Positions 6,952 to 15,149 of a stretch of 59,365 bases of DNA are shown one piece after another. The DNA is from Empedobacter sedimenti (GTDB lineage Bacteria; Bacteroidota; Bacteroidia; Flavobacteriales; Weeksellaceae). Position numbers and translations under genes: made by a program. The stretch spans positions 1-59,365 of the forward strand of contig NZ_JASCQG010000016.1 of the NCBI RefSeq assembly GCF_030005555.1, read 5' to 3'. How positions within the stretch are numbered: position 1 is the stretch's first letter; each line of letters starts with the position of its first letter. Under the pieces are notes generated by a model that ran no database searches, had not been told where the DNA came from, and was given only the letters and a program-made list of their open reading frames with translations.

Positions 6952-7974
6952 ATGAATGGACTACAGAAATTTTTAATCATCTGTTCAGGGAGTAGTCTTG
7001 AACTCTTGAAAAAAACACCAACAGATATCAACAAACACGTAGGTATTGGAGGTGTCATATTATTTACAGGAATTTTGGCGGCTTTGTCTGCTGGATATGC
7101 ACTGAATACTGTTTTTGATAATATATATGCAGCAACTGGTTTTGGTTTGTTGTGGGGATTGATGATTTTTAATCTTGACCGATATATTGTCACATCAATG
7201 AAAAAATCAGGTGGATTTTTTCGTCAGTTTTTTATTGCTTTACCACGTATTTTGGTTGCTGTTTTATTAGGTATTGTGATTTCGAAACCGTTAGAATTAA
7301 AAATTTTCGAGAAAGAAATTAACAAGCAATTAAATATTATTGTCAATCGTAATAAAGCCGAATTACAAAAAGGAATTGATGCGCGTTATGTAGAATTAGG
7401 AACGCCTTTTTCGAATGAACGAAAAGAAATTTATGCAGAGATTGATAAATTAAGAGCTGAATATAATTCTGCTTCTACCGAATTGGAAAAAGAAGTTGTA
7501 GGGACTCAAACCGAAACAACTACTGGACGCGAAGGTTATGGACCAAATGCGAAAAGAAAAGCAGAATTGAAAAAGCAAAAAGCAGCCGAAATCGAAACCT
7601 ATATTCAACAATCTGCGCCTCGTTTGGCTGAAATTAACAAAGAATTGGATCGATTGAATGTTGCAAAAGAGAAAGAAATTGATGCGGCGAAACCAACGGA
7701 AGAGAATTACAATGGTTTTGCAGCACGTATGCAGGCTTTAGACGAATTGTCAGTTAATAATCCAATTTTAGGAACTGCAGCTATTTTTATAGCTCTTGTG
7801 TTTATCTCGTTAGAAACTGCACCAGTTTTAGTGAAATTAATTGCGCCAAAAGGACCTTATGATTTTCTCTTAGAAAAACATGAACATTCGTTCAAGATTT
7901 TTAGTAAAGAATCGATTCAGATTATGGATATTAAATCTGAAAAACGAGTCAAACACGAATTTGAAAAAGCATAA
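6952..7974 (+). CDS. DUF4407 family membrane protein
   Basis: 340 residues. Two transmembrane helices lie near the N-terminus (VGIGGVILFTGILAALSAGY, then a FGLLWGLMIFNLDRYIV segment), a third follows at ALPRILVAVLLGIVI, then a long charged coiled-coil region (about 120-270) and a fourth helix near the C-terminus (GTAAIFIALVFISLETAPVL). The DRYIVxS motif and this topology are those of DUF4407 proteins, which have no established function. I use the ATG at 6952 because family members begin just before the LQKFLIICSG segment; an in-frame upstream start at 6904 would lie inside the preceding terminator. Confidence 0.85.
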   Translation: MNGLQKFLIICSGSSLELLKKTPTDINKHVGIGGVILFTGILAALSAGYALNTVFDNIYAATGFGLLWGLMIFNLDRYIVTSMKKSGGFFRQFFIALPRILVAVLLGIVISKPLELKIFEKEINKQLNIIVNRNKAELQKGIDARYVELGTPFSNERKEIYAEIDKLRAEYNSASTELEKEVVGTQTETTTGREGYGPNAKRKAELKKQKAAEIETYIQQSAPRLAEINKELDRLNVAKEKEIDAAKPTEENYNGFAARMQALDELSVNNPILGTAAIFIALVFISLETAPVLVKLIAPKGPYDFLLEKHEHSFKIFSKESIQIMDIKSEKRVKHEFEKA

Positions 7975-7983
7975 ATAATGAAA

Positions 7984-8012
7984 AAGTAACTTCTAATTGA
8001 AGTTACTTTTTT
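7984..8012 (+). terminator. Intrinsic terminator after the DUF4407 gene
   Basis: Ten-bp stem AAGTAACTTC / GAAGTTACTT (7984-7993, 7999-8008) with a T run. The T run leads straight into the next promoter box at 8012. Confidence 0.8.
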
Positions 8013-8019
8013 AATTTTG
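8012..8019 (+). promoter_or_regulatory. -7 box abutting the 8028 gene
   Basis: TAATTTTG matches TAnnTTTG and ends 8 nt before the ATG at 8028, again suggesting a very short or absent leader. Confidence 0.5.
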
Positions 8020-8027
8020 CACAAGAT

Positions 8028-8456
8028 ATGGAAACTTATAAAATAGAAATTTACGGAGAAGATGAAAACCAAATTCAACGAATGGAAGAGGTGATTGCTC
8101 CTATAAAAGATATTCAAGATTATTTTTGGAAATTACTTTGGATTGATGGTGAAAGTGAAACAGACGAATATTCGGTTTTCGAATTGCAAGAAGTGATTGA
8201 TCAACAAGACGGAATTTTTGTGGAATATGATCAGTTAGAAAGTTTATGTTATAAAATGGAACATGTAACGGAAGCGCTGATTATTGGAGATAGAAAAGAA
8301 AATAATTTGCATGTAAATATTGAGGACGAAAATTTATATGACAATGAAGTCGTGTTTGAATTCGTAAAAGATTCACATTGGCAAATTTTGACTTCGGATA
8401 TCAACATTGTAGATACGTTCAAAGTTTTCTTTCCAAATAGTAAAATCATTGATTAA
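8028..8456 (+). CDS. Hypothetical acidic protein
   Basis: 142 residues, soluble and strongly acidic, with no signal peptide or membrane segment. I do not recognise a family. It reads as an alpha/beta protein (METYKIEIYGEDENQIQRM start; several E/D-rich strands, WQILTSDINIVDTFKVFF near the end). It has its own promoter box and shares a bidirectional terminator with folP, so it is a single-gene unit. The codon use looks like that of its neighbours. Confidence 0.7.
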   Translation: METYKIEIYGEDENQIQRMEEVIAPIKDIQDYFWKLLWIDGESETDEYSVFELQEVIDQQDGIFVEYDQLESLCYKMEHVTEALIIGDRKENNLHVNIEDENLYDNEVVFEFVKDSHWQILTSDINIVDTFKVFFPNSKIID

Positions 8457-8461
8457 AAATA

Positions 8462-8487
8462 AAAGCCACTTTTTAGTGGCTTTCTTC
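8462..8487. terminator. Bidirectional terminator between the 8028 gene and folP
   Basis: Nine-bp stem AAAGCCACT / AGTGGCTTT (8462-8470, 8475-8483), loop TTTT, between convergent genes. The T-rich flank on the plus strand is better than that on the minus strand. Confidence 0.7.
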
Positions 8488-8488
8488 T

Positions 8489-9316
8489 TTATTTTTGATT
8501 CAATTTCTTGAAGATTTGTAACGTTTCTTTTGCTTCTTTTACATCGTGCACACGCAAAATTTTTGCACCTTTTTGTAACGCAACCATATTCAGAACAGAA
8601 GTTCCGTTTAAAGCTTCTTGCGGAGTTGTTTCGAATAAATTATAAATCATCGATTTTCTTGAAACTCCAACTAATAATGGAAACTCACAAAAACCTAAAG
8701 TTTCCATTTTACTGAATAATTCGTAATTATGATCCAATGTTTTGGCAAAACCAAAACCAGGATCCAAAATAATATCATTTACTTTTGCAGCTTTTAATTG
8801 AGCAATTTTTTGCGAAAAATATTCGTTTACTTCCAGCGTAATATCTGCATATTCAGGATTATTTTGCATTGTTTTCGGTGTTCCTTTCATGTGCATCAAA
8901 ATGTATGGAACTCTAAGTTCTTTGATTGCATCAAACATGTTTTCGTCCAATTCCCAACCCGAAACATCATTTATAATAGAAGCGCCAGCTTTAACAGCTT
9001 CGCGTGCCACATTTCCTCGAAAAGTATCAATCGAAATAATCAATTCTGGATATTCTTCAATAATTTTTTCGATAATTGGTGCAGTTCTATCAATTTCTTC
9101 TTGCTCCGAAATATTTTCAGCTCCAGGTTTTGTCGAATAACCACCAATATCAATCATATCGGCACCTTCGGACAAATGTTTTTCAACTTTTTCTAAAATC
9201 AAATTCATAGATTGATTACTACCACCATCATAAAAAGAGTTTGGCGTTGTATTCAAAATTCCCATAATTTTAGGCTCGTTCAAATCAATCAAACGACCAT
9301 TACAATTAATTGTCAT
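8489..9316 (-). CDS. folP: Dihydropteroate synthase
   Basis: 275 residues, TIM barrel. Seen: MGILNTTPNSFYDGG (about 18-32) and DIGGYSTKPGA (about 57-67), the two Pfam/PROSITE pterin-binding signatures, plus ISIDTFRG, ASIINDVSG, DPGFGFAKT and GVSRKSM. It condenses 6-hydroxymethyl-dihydropterin pyrophosphate with p-aminobenzoate in folate synthesis. It is the usual sulfonamide target; nothing suggests an acquired resistant variant. It is divergent from the DUF1599 gene. Confidence 0.96.
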   Translation of the reverse strand: MTINCNGRLIDLNEPKIMGILNTTPNSFYDGGSNQSMNLILEKVEKHLSEGADMIDIGGYSTKPGAENISEQEEIDRTAPIIEKIIEEYPELIISIDTFRGNVAREAVKAGASIINDVSGWELDENMFDAIKELRVPYILMHMKGTPKTMQNNPEYADITLEVNEYFSQKIAQLKAAKVNDIILDPGFGFAKTLDHNYELFSKMETLGFCEFPLLVGVSRKSMIYNLFETTPQEALNGTSVLNMVALQKGAKILRVHDVKEAKETLQIFKKLNQK

Positions 9317-9369
9317 ATCTTAGAAGTTCTTTAAGCAATTTCAATTATTTTTGAAATCGAAACGAAATT

Positions 9370-9918
9370 ATGAAAAATACCTCAATTCAATTTAAAGAAA
9401 TCATCTCTGTTTGTCGAGATTTATATACAAAAAAATTACAAGATTACGGTCCGGCTTGGCGTGTACTGCGTTTACCATCGTTGACAGATCAAATTTTTAT
9501 CAAAGTAAATCGCATTCGTACGTTGCAAGAAGCTACGGAGCGTTTGGTTGATGAAGACGAAGAAGGAGAATTTGTGGCGATCGTTAATTATTCGATTATG
9601 GCATTGATACAGCTAGAACTTGGTTTCGCAGATCAGCCAGATTTGACAGATGAACAAGCGATCGATTTTTATGATAAATACGCAACAATCGCGCATGATT
9701 TGATGATGAGAAAAAATCATGATTATGGTGAAGCTTGGCGAGATATGCGTGTTAGTTCGATCACAGATTTAATTTATCAGAAAGTTTTGCGCACAAAAAG
9801 TATCGAAGATAATAAAGGAAAAACAATTGTGTCTGAAGGTTTGGATGCAAATTATTTGGATATGATTAATTATTCGATTTTCGCAATGATTTTAATTAAC
9901 GAAAAGAAAACTTCATGA
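9370..9918 (+). CDS. DUF1599 (nucleotide modification-associated domain 1) protein
   Basis: 182 residues built from two similar halves: KKLQDYGPAWRVLR...SLTDQIFIKVNRIRTLQ (about 17-55) and RKNHDYGEAWRDMR...SITDLIYQKVLRTKSI (about 116-152), each followed by an helical segment with VNYSIMALIQLE or INYSIFAMILIN. This duplicated D-Y-G-x-A-W-R pattern is that of DUF1599. The biochemical role is not established. It overlaps the next gene by 4 bp (ATGA), so it is translationally coupled to the DoxX-like protein, an arrangement I know from other Bacteroidota. Confidence 0.85.
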   Translation: MKNTSIQFKEIISVCRDLYTKKLQDYGPAWRVLRLPSLTDQIFIKVNRIRTLQEATERLVDEDEEGEFVAIVNYSIMALIQLELGFADQPDLTDEQAIDFYDKYATIAHDLMMRKNHDYGEAWRDMRVSSITDLIYQKVLRTKSIEDNKGKTIVSEGLDANYLDMINYSIFAMILINEKKTS

Positions 9919-11036
9919 AATATTTAGTTCAATTTGCCCGAATTATAGTTGGTGTCATTTTTATAATTTCTGGATTTGTAAAAAACGTTGATCCAATTGG
10001 ATTAAGTTTCAAATTAGAAGAATATTTTTCGCCAACAGTTCTTAATATTCCATTTTTAGAAAGTTTGAGTTTGCCTTTGGCAACATTTTTCTCCATTTTT
10101 GAAATAATTTTAGGTGTTTTATTATTACTTGGCGTTTGGAAAAGATTTACAACAATAGCTTTATTGTTAACGATTATTTTCTTCACATTCTTGACATTTT
10201 ATTCAGCTTATTTCAATAAAGTAACGGATTGTGGATGTTTTGGTGATGCGCTAAAATTAGAACCTTGGACATCATTTTACAAAGATGTTGTGTTATTAGT
10301 GTTGATAATTATTTTAGTAATTGGTCAAAAATATATTAAACCTTTATTTGTTGAAAAAGCGAATTACGCAATCAATTTTATAACAATTTTAGGTTCTGCA
10401 ATTATTGCTTATATCGGAATTAATCATTTGCCAATTATCGATTTTAGACCTTATGCAGTTGGGAAAAATTTGGTCGAAGGAATGAAATCTCCGCAAGAAT
10501 TAGGTTTGAAACCAACAACGTATAAAACGATTTACACCATGAAAAATAGTGTAGATGGAAAGGTTGTTGAAATTGACGATGCGCAATATATTGCGGATGA
10601 CAAGTGGTACAAACATGGAACACCTTGGGTGATTGAAGCGGATAAAACGCGTACAATTGTAGAGAAAAAAGGTTACGAACCACCAATTCACGATTTTAAT
10701 TTTGATTGCAATGGTGTTGATAAAACTTCTGAAATTTTAAATGCGCAAAAAGTGTTTGTTTTTGTCATTCCTTTTGTTGAAAAGGTAAATGAGGAACAAA
10801 TTGCAAAATTGAATACTTTAGGAAAAGAAGCGAAGGCAAAAGGTTTTGTTGTGACAGCAGTTTCGAATAATCCAATTAAAGGTTTAGAATTGGAGAACTG
10901 TTTCATGGATCAAACAACAATGAAAACAATTATTCGTTCAAATCCAGGAGTGATGATTTTAGAAAAAGGAACAGTAAAAGCGAAATATCATAACAATGAT
11001 TTTCCATCAATTAATCAATTAGAAGAATTGTTTTAA
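9915..11036 (+). CDS. DoxX-like membrane protein of the BT_3928 type
   Basis: 373 residues. The N-terminal 150 hold four transmembrane helices with the DoxX/MauE-like pattern (ARIIVGVIFIISGFVKNVDP, then FEIILGVLLLLGVWKR, FFTFLTFYSAYF) and a DCGCFGDALKLEPW motif with two Cys. A further membrane segment (about 155-172) precedes an extracytoplasmic domain of about 200 residues that ends in a thioredoxin-like stretch (VFVFVIPFVEKVNEEQI ... PGVMILEKG) without a CxxC. A redox or quinone-linked membrane role is the family expectation; no substrate can be given. It sits between DUF1599 and the permease gene in one operon. Confidence 0.8.
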   Translation: MKYLVQFARIIVGVIFIISGFVKNVDPIGLSFKLEEYFSPTVLNIPFLESLSLPLATFFSIFEIILGVLLLLGVWKRFTTIALLLTIIFFTFLTFYSAYFNKVTDCGCFGDALKLEPWTSFYKDVVLLVLIIILVIGQKYIKPLFVEKANYAINFITILGSAIIAYIGINHLPIIDFRPYAVGKNLVEGMKSPQELGLKPTTYKTIYTMKNSVDGKVVEIDDAQYIADDKWYKHGTPWVIEADKTRTIVEKKGYEPPIHDFNFDCNGVDKTSEILNAQKVFVFVIPFVEKVNEEQIAKLNTLGKEAKAKGFVVTAVSNNPIKGLELENCFMDQTTMKTIIRSNPGVMILEKGTVKAKYHNNDFPSINQLEELF

Positions 11037-11038
11037 AA

Positions 11039-12121
11039 GTGATTAATTATATTTTAAATAAAATTTTCTACGGATTTCTAACGCTTTTTGGTGTTGTGAC
11101 TGTAGTTTTTCTATTATTTTCGGTACTTCCTGGAGATCCTGCGCGTATGATGCTCGATCAAAAAGAAGATCCTGAACAATTGGCTCAAATTAGAAAAAAC
11201 TTAGGTTTAGATCAACCTTTATGGAAACAATATGCTTTTTATATAAATGATTTATCGCCGATTTCATTTCATAATATTGACGAAAACAATACGACGTATA
11301 CTTCATTAAGTTCTGATAAATACAATTACACAAAATTAATGGATTTCGGAACAAATGAAATGGTTTTGAAAACGCCTTATTTACGCGAATCTTTTCAAAA
11401 ACAAGGCAAAAGTGTCAGTACAATTATTGGCGAAACGTTACCAAATACAATGGTTTTAGCAATTGCGGCTATTATTATTGCAACGATAATTGGGGTTGCG
11501 TTAGGAATTGTTTCTGCTCTGATGAAAGATACGTGGGTTGACAGAGTTTTACTGGTTGTTACGAGTTTTGGGATGAGTATTCCGTCTTTCTTTTCTGCGA
11601 TTATCATTGCCTATATTTTTGCATTTTTGATGCACGATATCACAGGACTGAATATGATTGGAAGTCTGTATGAAGTGGATGATTTGGGAGAAGGAAAACA
11701 TTTGATGTTGAAAAATCTTATTCTTCCAGCAATTACATTAGGATCTCGTCCGTTAGCGGTTTTTACACAATTAACGCGTAATTCGTTGTTAGAGGTTTTG
11801 AACCAAGATTATATCCGAACAGCTTTTGCAAAAGGACTTTCAAGAAAAACGGTTATAACAAAACATGCGTTAAGAAATGCACTTAATCCAGTTGTGACAG
11901 CAATTTCGGGTTGGTTCGCTTCGATGTTGGCAGGTTCTGTTTTTGTAGAATTTGTTTTTGGCTGGAATGGTTTAGGAAAAGAAATCGTAAATGCACTAAA
12001 TACATTAGATTTACCAATTGTTATGGGAGCTGTTTTAGTAATTGCTGTGATGTTTATTGTGATTAATATTTTGGTCGATATTCTTTACGGAATTTTAGAT
12101 CCACGTGTTCGCATAAAATAA
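11039..12121 (+). CDS. ABC transporter permease, DppB/OppB type
   Basis: 360 residues, GTG start 2 bp after the preceding stop. The N-terminus has the DppB/OppB signature (LTLFGVVTVVFLLFSVLPGDPAR, LGLDQPLWKQY), then the BPD_transp_1 region with the coupling-helix EAA motif around RTAFAKGLSRKTVITKHALRNALNPV, and about six transmembrane helices. It is about 30 residues longer than typical because of an insertion at roughly 75-115. No partner permease, ATPase or binding protein lies nearby, so the rest of the peptide/nickel-type transporter must be elsewhere. Confidence 0.9.
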   Translation: MINYILNKIFYGFLTLFGVVTVVFLLFSVLPGDPARMMLDQKEDPEQLAQIRKNLGLDQPLWKQYAFYINDLSPISFHNIDENNTTYTSLSSDKYNYTKLMDFGTNEMVLKTPYLRESFQKQGKSVSTIIGETLPNTMVLAIAAIIIATIIGVALGIVSALMKDTWVDRVLLVVTSFGMSIPSFFSAIIIAYIFAFLMHDITGLNMIGSLYEVDDLGEGKHLMLKNLILPAITLGSRPLAVFTQLTRNSLLEVLNQDYIRTAFAKGLSRKTVITKHALRNALNPVVTAISGWFASMLAGSVFVEFVFGWNGLGKEIVNALNTLDLPIVMGAVLVIAVMFIVINILVDILYGILDPRVRIK

Positions 12122-12195
12122 ATCAGTTTTTATATCATCAGAAATAATTATATTGCAAGTAATATTAATAACCAAATCAATCAAAATACACATTT

Positions 12196-12954
12196 ATGCG
12201 AGATAAAATTGTTGCAGGAAACTGGAAAATGAATTTAAATTTTGAAGAAGCAATTCATTTAGCAACTAATCTTAATGCGTGGGTGGCAGACAATCATCCA
12301 ATCGCTCAAGTAGTCATAGCTCCATCTTCACTTTATTTGCAAACATTGTTAGAAGGTGTTGATGAACAATATATCAAAATATCATCACAAGATATCTCTG
12401 CTCATGATAAAGGAGCTTATACAGGAGATGTTTCTGCAGAACAATTAGATAGTATTGGGTTAGATTTTGCGATTATAGGACATTCTGAACGTAGAGAATA
12501 CCAAGGAGAAACAGATATTATGATTGCTCAAAAACTAAAGCAAGCATTTAAATATCAAATTAATCCAATTCTTTGTGTTGGAGAAAAATTAGAAGAACGT
12601 GAAGTTGAAAAACATTTTGATGTTGTTAAAACTCAAATTATGGAAGCTTTAGTTTCTCAAAAAACAGAAGATCTTTCTCGTTTGATTATTGCTTATGAAC
12701 CAGTTTGGGCAATAGGAACTGGTAAAACTGCATCGCCAGAGCAAGCGCAAGAAATTCATGCATTTATAAGAAAAGTATTAAATGATGAATTTGGTGTAGA
12801 GGTTGCGAACAAAACAAGTATTTTGTATGGTGGTAGTATAAATGCACAGAATGCTAACGAAATATTTGCTCAACCAGATATTGATGGTGGTCTTGTAGGA
12901 GGAGCATCTCTAAAATATGACGATTTTGTGCAGATAATTTCTGCATGTAAATAA
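12196..12954 (+). CDS. tpiA: Triosephosphate isomerase
   Basis: 252 residues, full-length TIM barrel. Catalytic Lys11 (AGNWKMN), His96 (IIGHSERR) and Glu168 (AYEPVWAIGTGKTA) are all present, as is the C-terminal phosphate-binding YGGSIN...GGLVGGASL. It interconverts dihydroxyacetone phosphate and glyceraldehyde 3-phosphate in glycolysis. It ends at a strong terminator. Confidence 0.97.
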   Translation: MRDKIVAGNWKMNLNFEEAIHLATNLNAWVADNHPIAQVVIAPSSLYLQTLLEGVDEQYIKISSQDISAHDKGAYTGDVSAEQLDSIGLDFAIIGHSERREYQGETDIMIAQKLKQAFKYQINPILCVGEKLEEREVEKHFDVVKTQIMEALVSQKTEDLSRLIIAYEPVWAIGTGKTASPEQAQEIHAFIRKVLNDEFGVEVANKTSILYGGSINAQNANEIFAQPDIDGGLVGGASLKYDDFVQIISACK

Positions 12955-12960
12955 AATATA

Positions 12961-12989
12961 AGCTCAATTGAAAAAATTGAGCTTTTTTT
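12961..12989 (+). terminator. Intrinsic terminator after tpiA
   Basis: Nine-bp stem AGCTCAATT / AATTGAGCT (12961-12969, 12975-12983) plus a seven-T run. Confidence 0.85.
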
Positions 12990-13162
12990 ATTTCTAATTC
13001 TATCCCTCTATTCATCAGGGATTGATTGCGAAAACTTTTTTGCTTTAAGAAAACTATAACATTTATTATCATTTATTAAGATTTTACGGAACAATGTCTG
13101 CAAAATGCTAAGTGTACTAACTATTAAAAAAGTATCATTTTTTAAAACAAAACACATTTATT

Positions 13163-13933
13163 ATGAAAAAATTGACGCAAGTATTAGGAGTCGTAGCAAT
13201 AGGGTTAGTTTCTTTCTCTTTTACTACCATAAATGAAGTTCCAGTTGTAACAGCACAAACATCATCACACAAAGTTGTTGAAGATGCACCAAAAGTTGTT
13301 ATTTTAGATATTGTTGACAATATTGCAGCAGCTTCTGGAACTAACATCGCAACAGAATTTAAAACGAAGTTAGAGTCTTTAAATAAAGAAAATGTACAAG
13401 TTCTTTTATGGAAAGACTTAACGAAAGGTTTAAAAGATGAAGAAAAAAGATCAATCATCGATAGTTTGAAGCCAGAGTTGATTATGACATTAAATTTTGA
13501 GAAAACTGATGATAATACAAATAAAGTAGCTGCAGTTGTTTTCAAACAAAATGTTGCTTTTAATGAAACTGCAAAAGTAGCTAAGGAATTAACAGAGAAT
13601 TTAAATTCTACAGTTGTTAAAAATGATGGAGTATATCAAAATGAATCAAATTATATTCAAGATAACGCAGCTCCTTCAATCTTTTTAAGTGTTAAGGTTA
13701 AAAATGAACCAACATCTAATGCTGAAATTGTAAATAAACTTTCTAGTTTTATTGAAACAGCTCAAATTGATGGAGGAACACCAGTAGATGCAGCAGCAGA
13801 AACAGTTACTGCAACAGTAGATACAGCTAGCGCAGTTGCAGATTCAGCAGTTGCAGTTGCAGAAGAGGCTGCACAAGATGTGAAGCAAGCTGCGAAAGAT
13901 GTAAAAACGAAAGTTAAAAAACAGAAAAAATAA
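13163..13933 (+). CDS. Secreted, degenerate amidase_3-like protein
   Basis: 256 residues with a signal peptide (about 1-22, LGVVAIGLVSFSF). The region 43-200 follows the order of secondary elements of zinc N-acetylmuramoyl-L-alanine amidases: KVVILDI (45-50), a helix, NVQVLLWKDLTKGLKDEEKR, LKPELIMTLNFE, then two further helices and APSIFLSVKV. At the zinc-ligand places the expected GHGG and SIHxN are VDNI and TLNFE, so no ligands remain. The last 50 residues are an Ala/Val-rich amphipathic repeat ending in a Lys-rich tail. Inference: a non-catalytic relative; the fold assignment comes from pattern reading alone and could be wrong. Single gene with its own terminator. Confidence 0.55.
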   Translation: MKKLTQVLGVVAIGLVSFSFTTINEVPVVTAQTSSHKVVEDAPKVVILDIVDNIAAASGTNIATEFKTKLESLNKENVQVLLWKDLTKGLKDEEKRSIIDSLKPELIMTLNFEKTDDNTNKVAAVVFKQNVAFNETAKVAKELTENLNSTVVKNDGVYQNESNYIQDNAAPSIFLSVKVKNEPTSNAEIVNKLSSFIETAQIDGGTPVDAAAETVTATVDTASAVADSAVAVAEEAAQDVKQAAKDVKTKVKKQKK

Positions 13934-13970
13934 CCGTTTTTTCGAATCTTTCATTATTAAGTAATGAAGA

Positions 13971-14006
13971 AAAAAGTAACATTTTAATGAATGTTACTTT
14001 TTTTTG
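13971..14006 (+). terminator. Intrinsic terminator
   Basis: A 12-bp stem AAAAAGTAACAT / ATGTTACTTTTT (13971-13982, 13991-14002) with a T run. It closes the amidase-like gene, and its T run carries the -33 element of the next promoter. Confidence 0.85.
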
Positions 14007-14033
14007 TTTTTAGTTGTAGATGGCTTAAGTTTG
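14004..14033 (+). promoter_or_regulatory. Promoter for the WYL regulator
   Basis: TTG at 14004-14006, 19 nt spacing, then TAAGTTTG (14026-14033), a full Bacteroidota -33/-7 promoter. The gene starts 19 nt downstream. Confidence 0.6.
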
Positions 14034-14052
14034 TTCAAATACTTACAACACA

Positions 14053-14967
14053 ATGTCAAAACAAGGTTATATCGCACGTTATTTCAATATTGTTCGAAAA
14101 TTATCCCAACAAAAGTATTGTTCATTCGAAGATCTTGAACGTTTTTTGGAACGTCAATTCGAAATGTTACAAATTCAAGATGATACATTAGAATTTAATT
14201 TCTCAAAACGAACGCTGCAACGTGATATTCGAGAGATTAGAAATATTTTGGGTGTTGATATTATGTATAGTCGCAGTCAGCGCGGGTATTATATTATTCA
14301 AGATAATTATAGTGATGACTTATTTTTGAAAACCTTAGAAGAAATCAATAGTTTTTCAGCTCTTAAATTGACCAATTCACTCGAATCTATTGTGTATTTG
14401 GAAAAACGAAAACCAAAACGTTCTGAATTTTTGCCTGATATTGTACAAGCGATTCAATCTAAAAAGAAGATAGAGTTTCATTATCAAAAATTTGGTGAAG
14501 AAAAGGAAACAATTCGTAAAGTATCGCCAATAGCAATTAGAGAGCACAATAATCGTTGGTATTTGATTGCTGATGACAAAGGAGTAGTAAAGAATTTTGG
14601 TTTGGAACGAATGAATAAAGTGAAAATTTTATCTGATAAAATAGATAATGATATCCAATTTAGTTATGATGATAAGTACAAGTTTGCTTTCGGAATAATA
14701 GTTCCGACAGATGAAAAACCTGAAAAAATTGTATTGAGTGTGACTAAAAAACAAGCCGAATATTTAGAATCTCTGCCTTTACACGAATCTCAGCAAATTT
14801 TAGAGACAAAAAACAATGAAGTTTTAATTGGTCTTGAATTATTTTTGACAGACGATTTTATAAGTGAAATTCTTTCGATGAGTCGTTCTGTTAGAGTTAT
14901 TGAACCAAAAAAACTGAAAGAAAAAGTAAAAACTATACTGAAAGAAACGTTGGAAAAGTATTCATAA
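14053..14967 (+). CDS. WYL-domain transcriptional regulator
   Basis: 304 residues. An N-terminal winged-helix region (about 1-80, with TLEFNFSKRTLQRDIREIRNIL as the DNA-recognition part) is followed by a WYL domain containing NNRWYLIADDKG (about 178-189) and a C-terminal WCX-like region (about 215-300). Such proteins sense nucleic acid or nucleotide ligands and often control DNA-damage or defence genes. No defence genes flank it here, so the target is unknown. It has its own promoter. Confidence 0.88.
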   Translation: MSKQGYIARYFNIVRKLSQQKYCSFEDLERFLERQFEMLQIQDDTLEFNFSKRTLQRDIREIRNILGVDIMYSRSQRGYYIIQDNYSDDLFLKTLEEINSFSALKLTNSLESIVYLEKRKPKRSEFLPDIVQAIQSKKKIEFHYQKFGEEKETIRKVSPIAIREHNNRWYLIADDKGVVKNFGLERMNKVKILSDKIDNDIQFSYDDKYKFAFGIIVPTDEKPEKIVLSVTKKQAEYLESLPLHESQQILETKNNEVLIGLELFLTDDFISEILSMSRSVRVIEPKKLKEKVKTILKETLEKYS

Positions 14968-14976
14968 ATAATAGAA

Positions 14977-15053
14977 AAGATTCTTCGACAAGCTCAGAAT
15001 GACATTTTATTATTTGTCATTCTGAATGAAACGTTAGTGAAATGAAGAATCTT
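14977..15053. repeat. Intergenic hairpin repeat
   Basis: Nested inverted repeats: outer arms AAGATTCTTC / GAAGAATCTT (14977-14986, 15044-15053) and inner arms TCAGAATGACA / TGTCATTCTGA (14994-15004, 15015-15025). Related words occur at 125-220, 32148-32176 and 33390-33410, so this is the best-preserved local copy of a dispersed intergenic repeat. It lies between convergent genes and may also act as a terminator. Confidence 0.75.
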
Positions 15054-15149
15054 ACAAAGTTTCCTTCATATTTGAAATAATAGTTTTAGATAAATTCAAC
15101 TATTCCATTAAATAATTTAGATTTTAAAATTAGAAACTCGCTTGAGTTT

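Noticed and set aside
8530-9196. Several plus-strand open frames opposite folP
   Set aside because: They are shadows of a gene with complete dihydropteroate synthase motifs on the other strand; products are Phe/Cys/Asn-rich and meaningless.
13135-13545. 136-codon minus-strand frame opposite the secreted protein
   Set aside because: The plus-strand gene has a proper signal peptide and terminator; the antisense product shows only composition artefacts.
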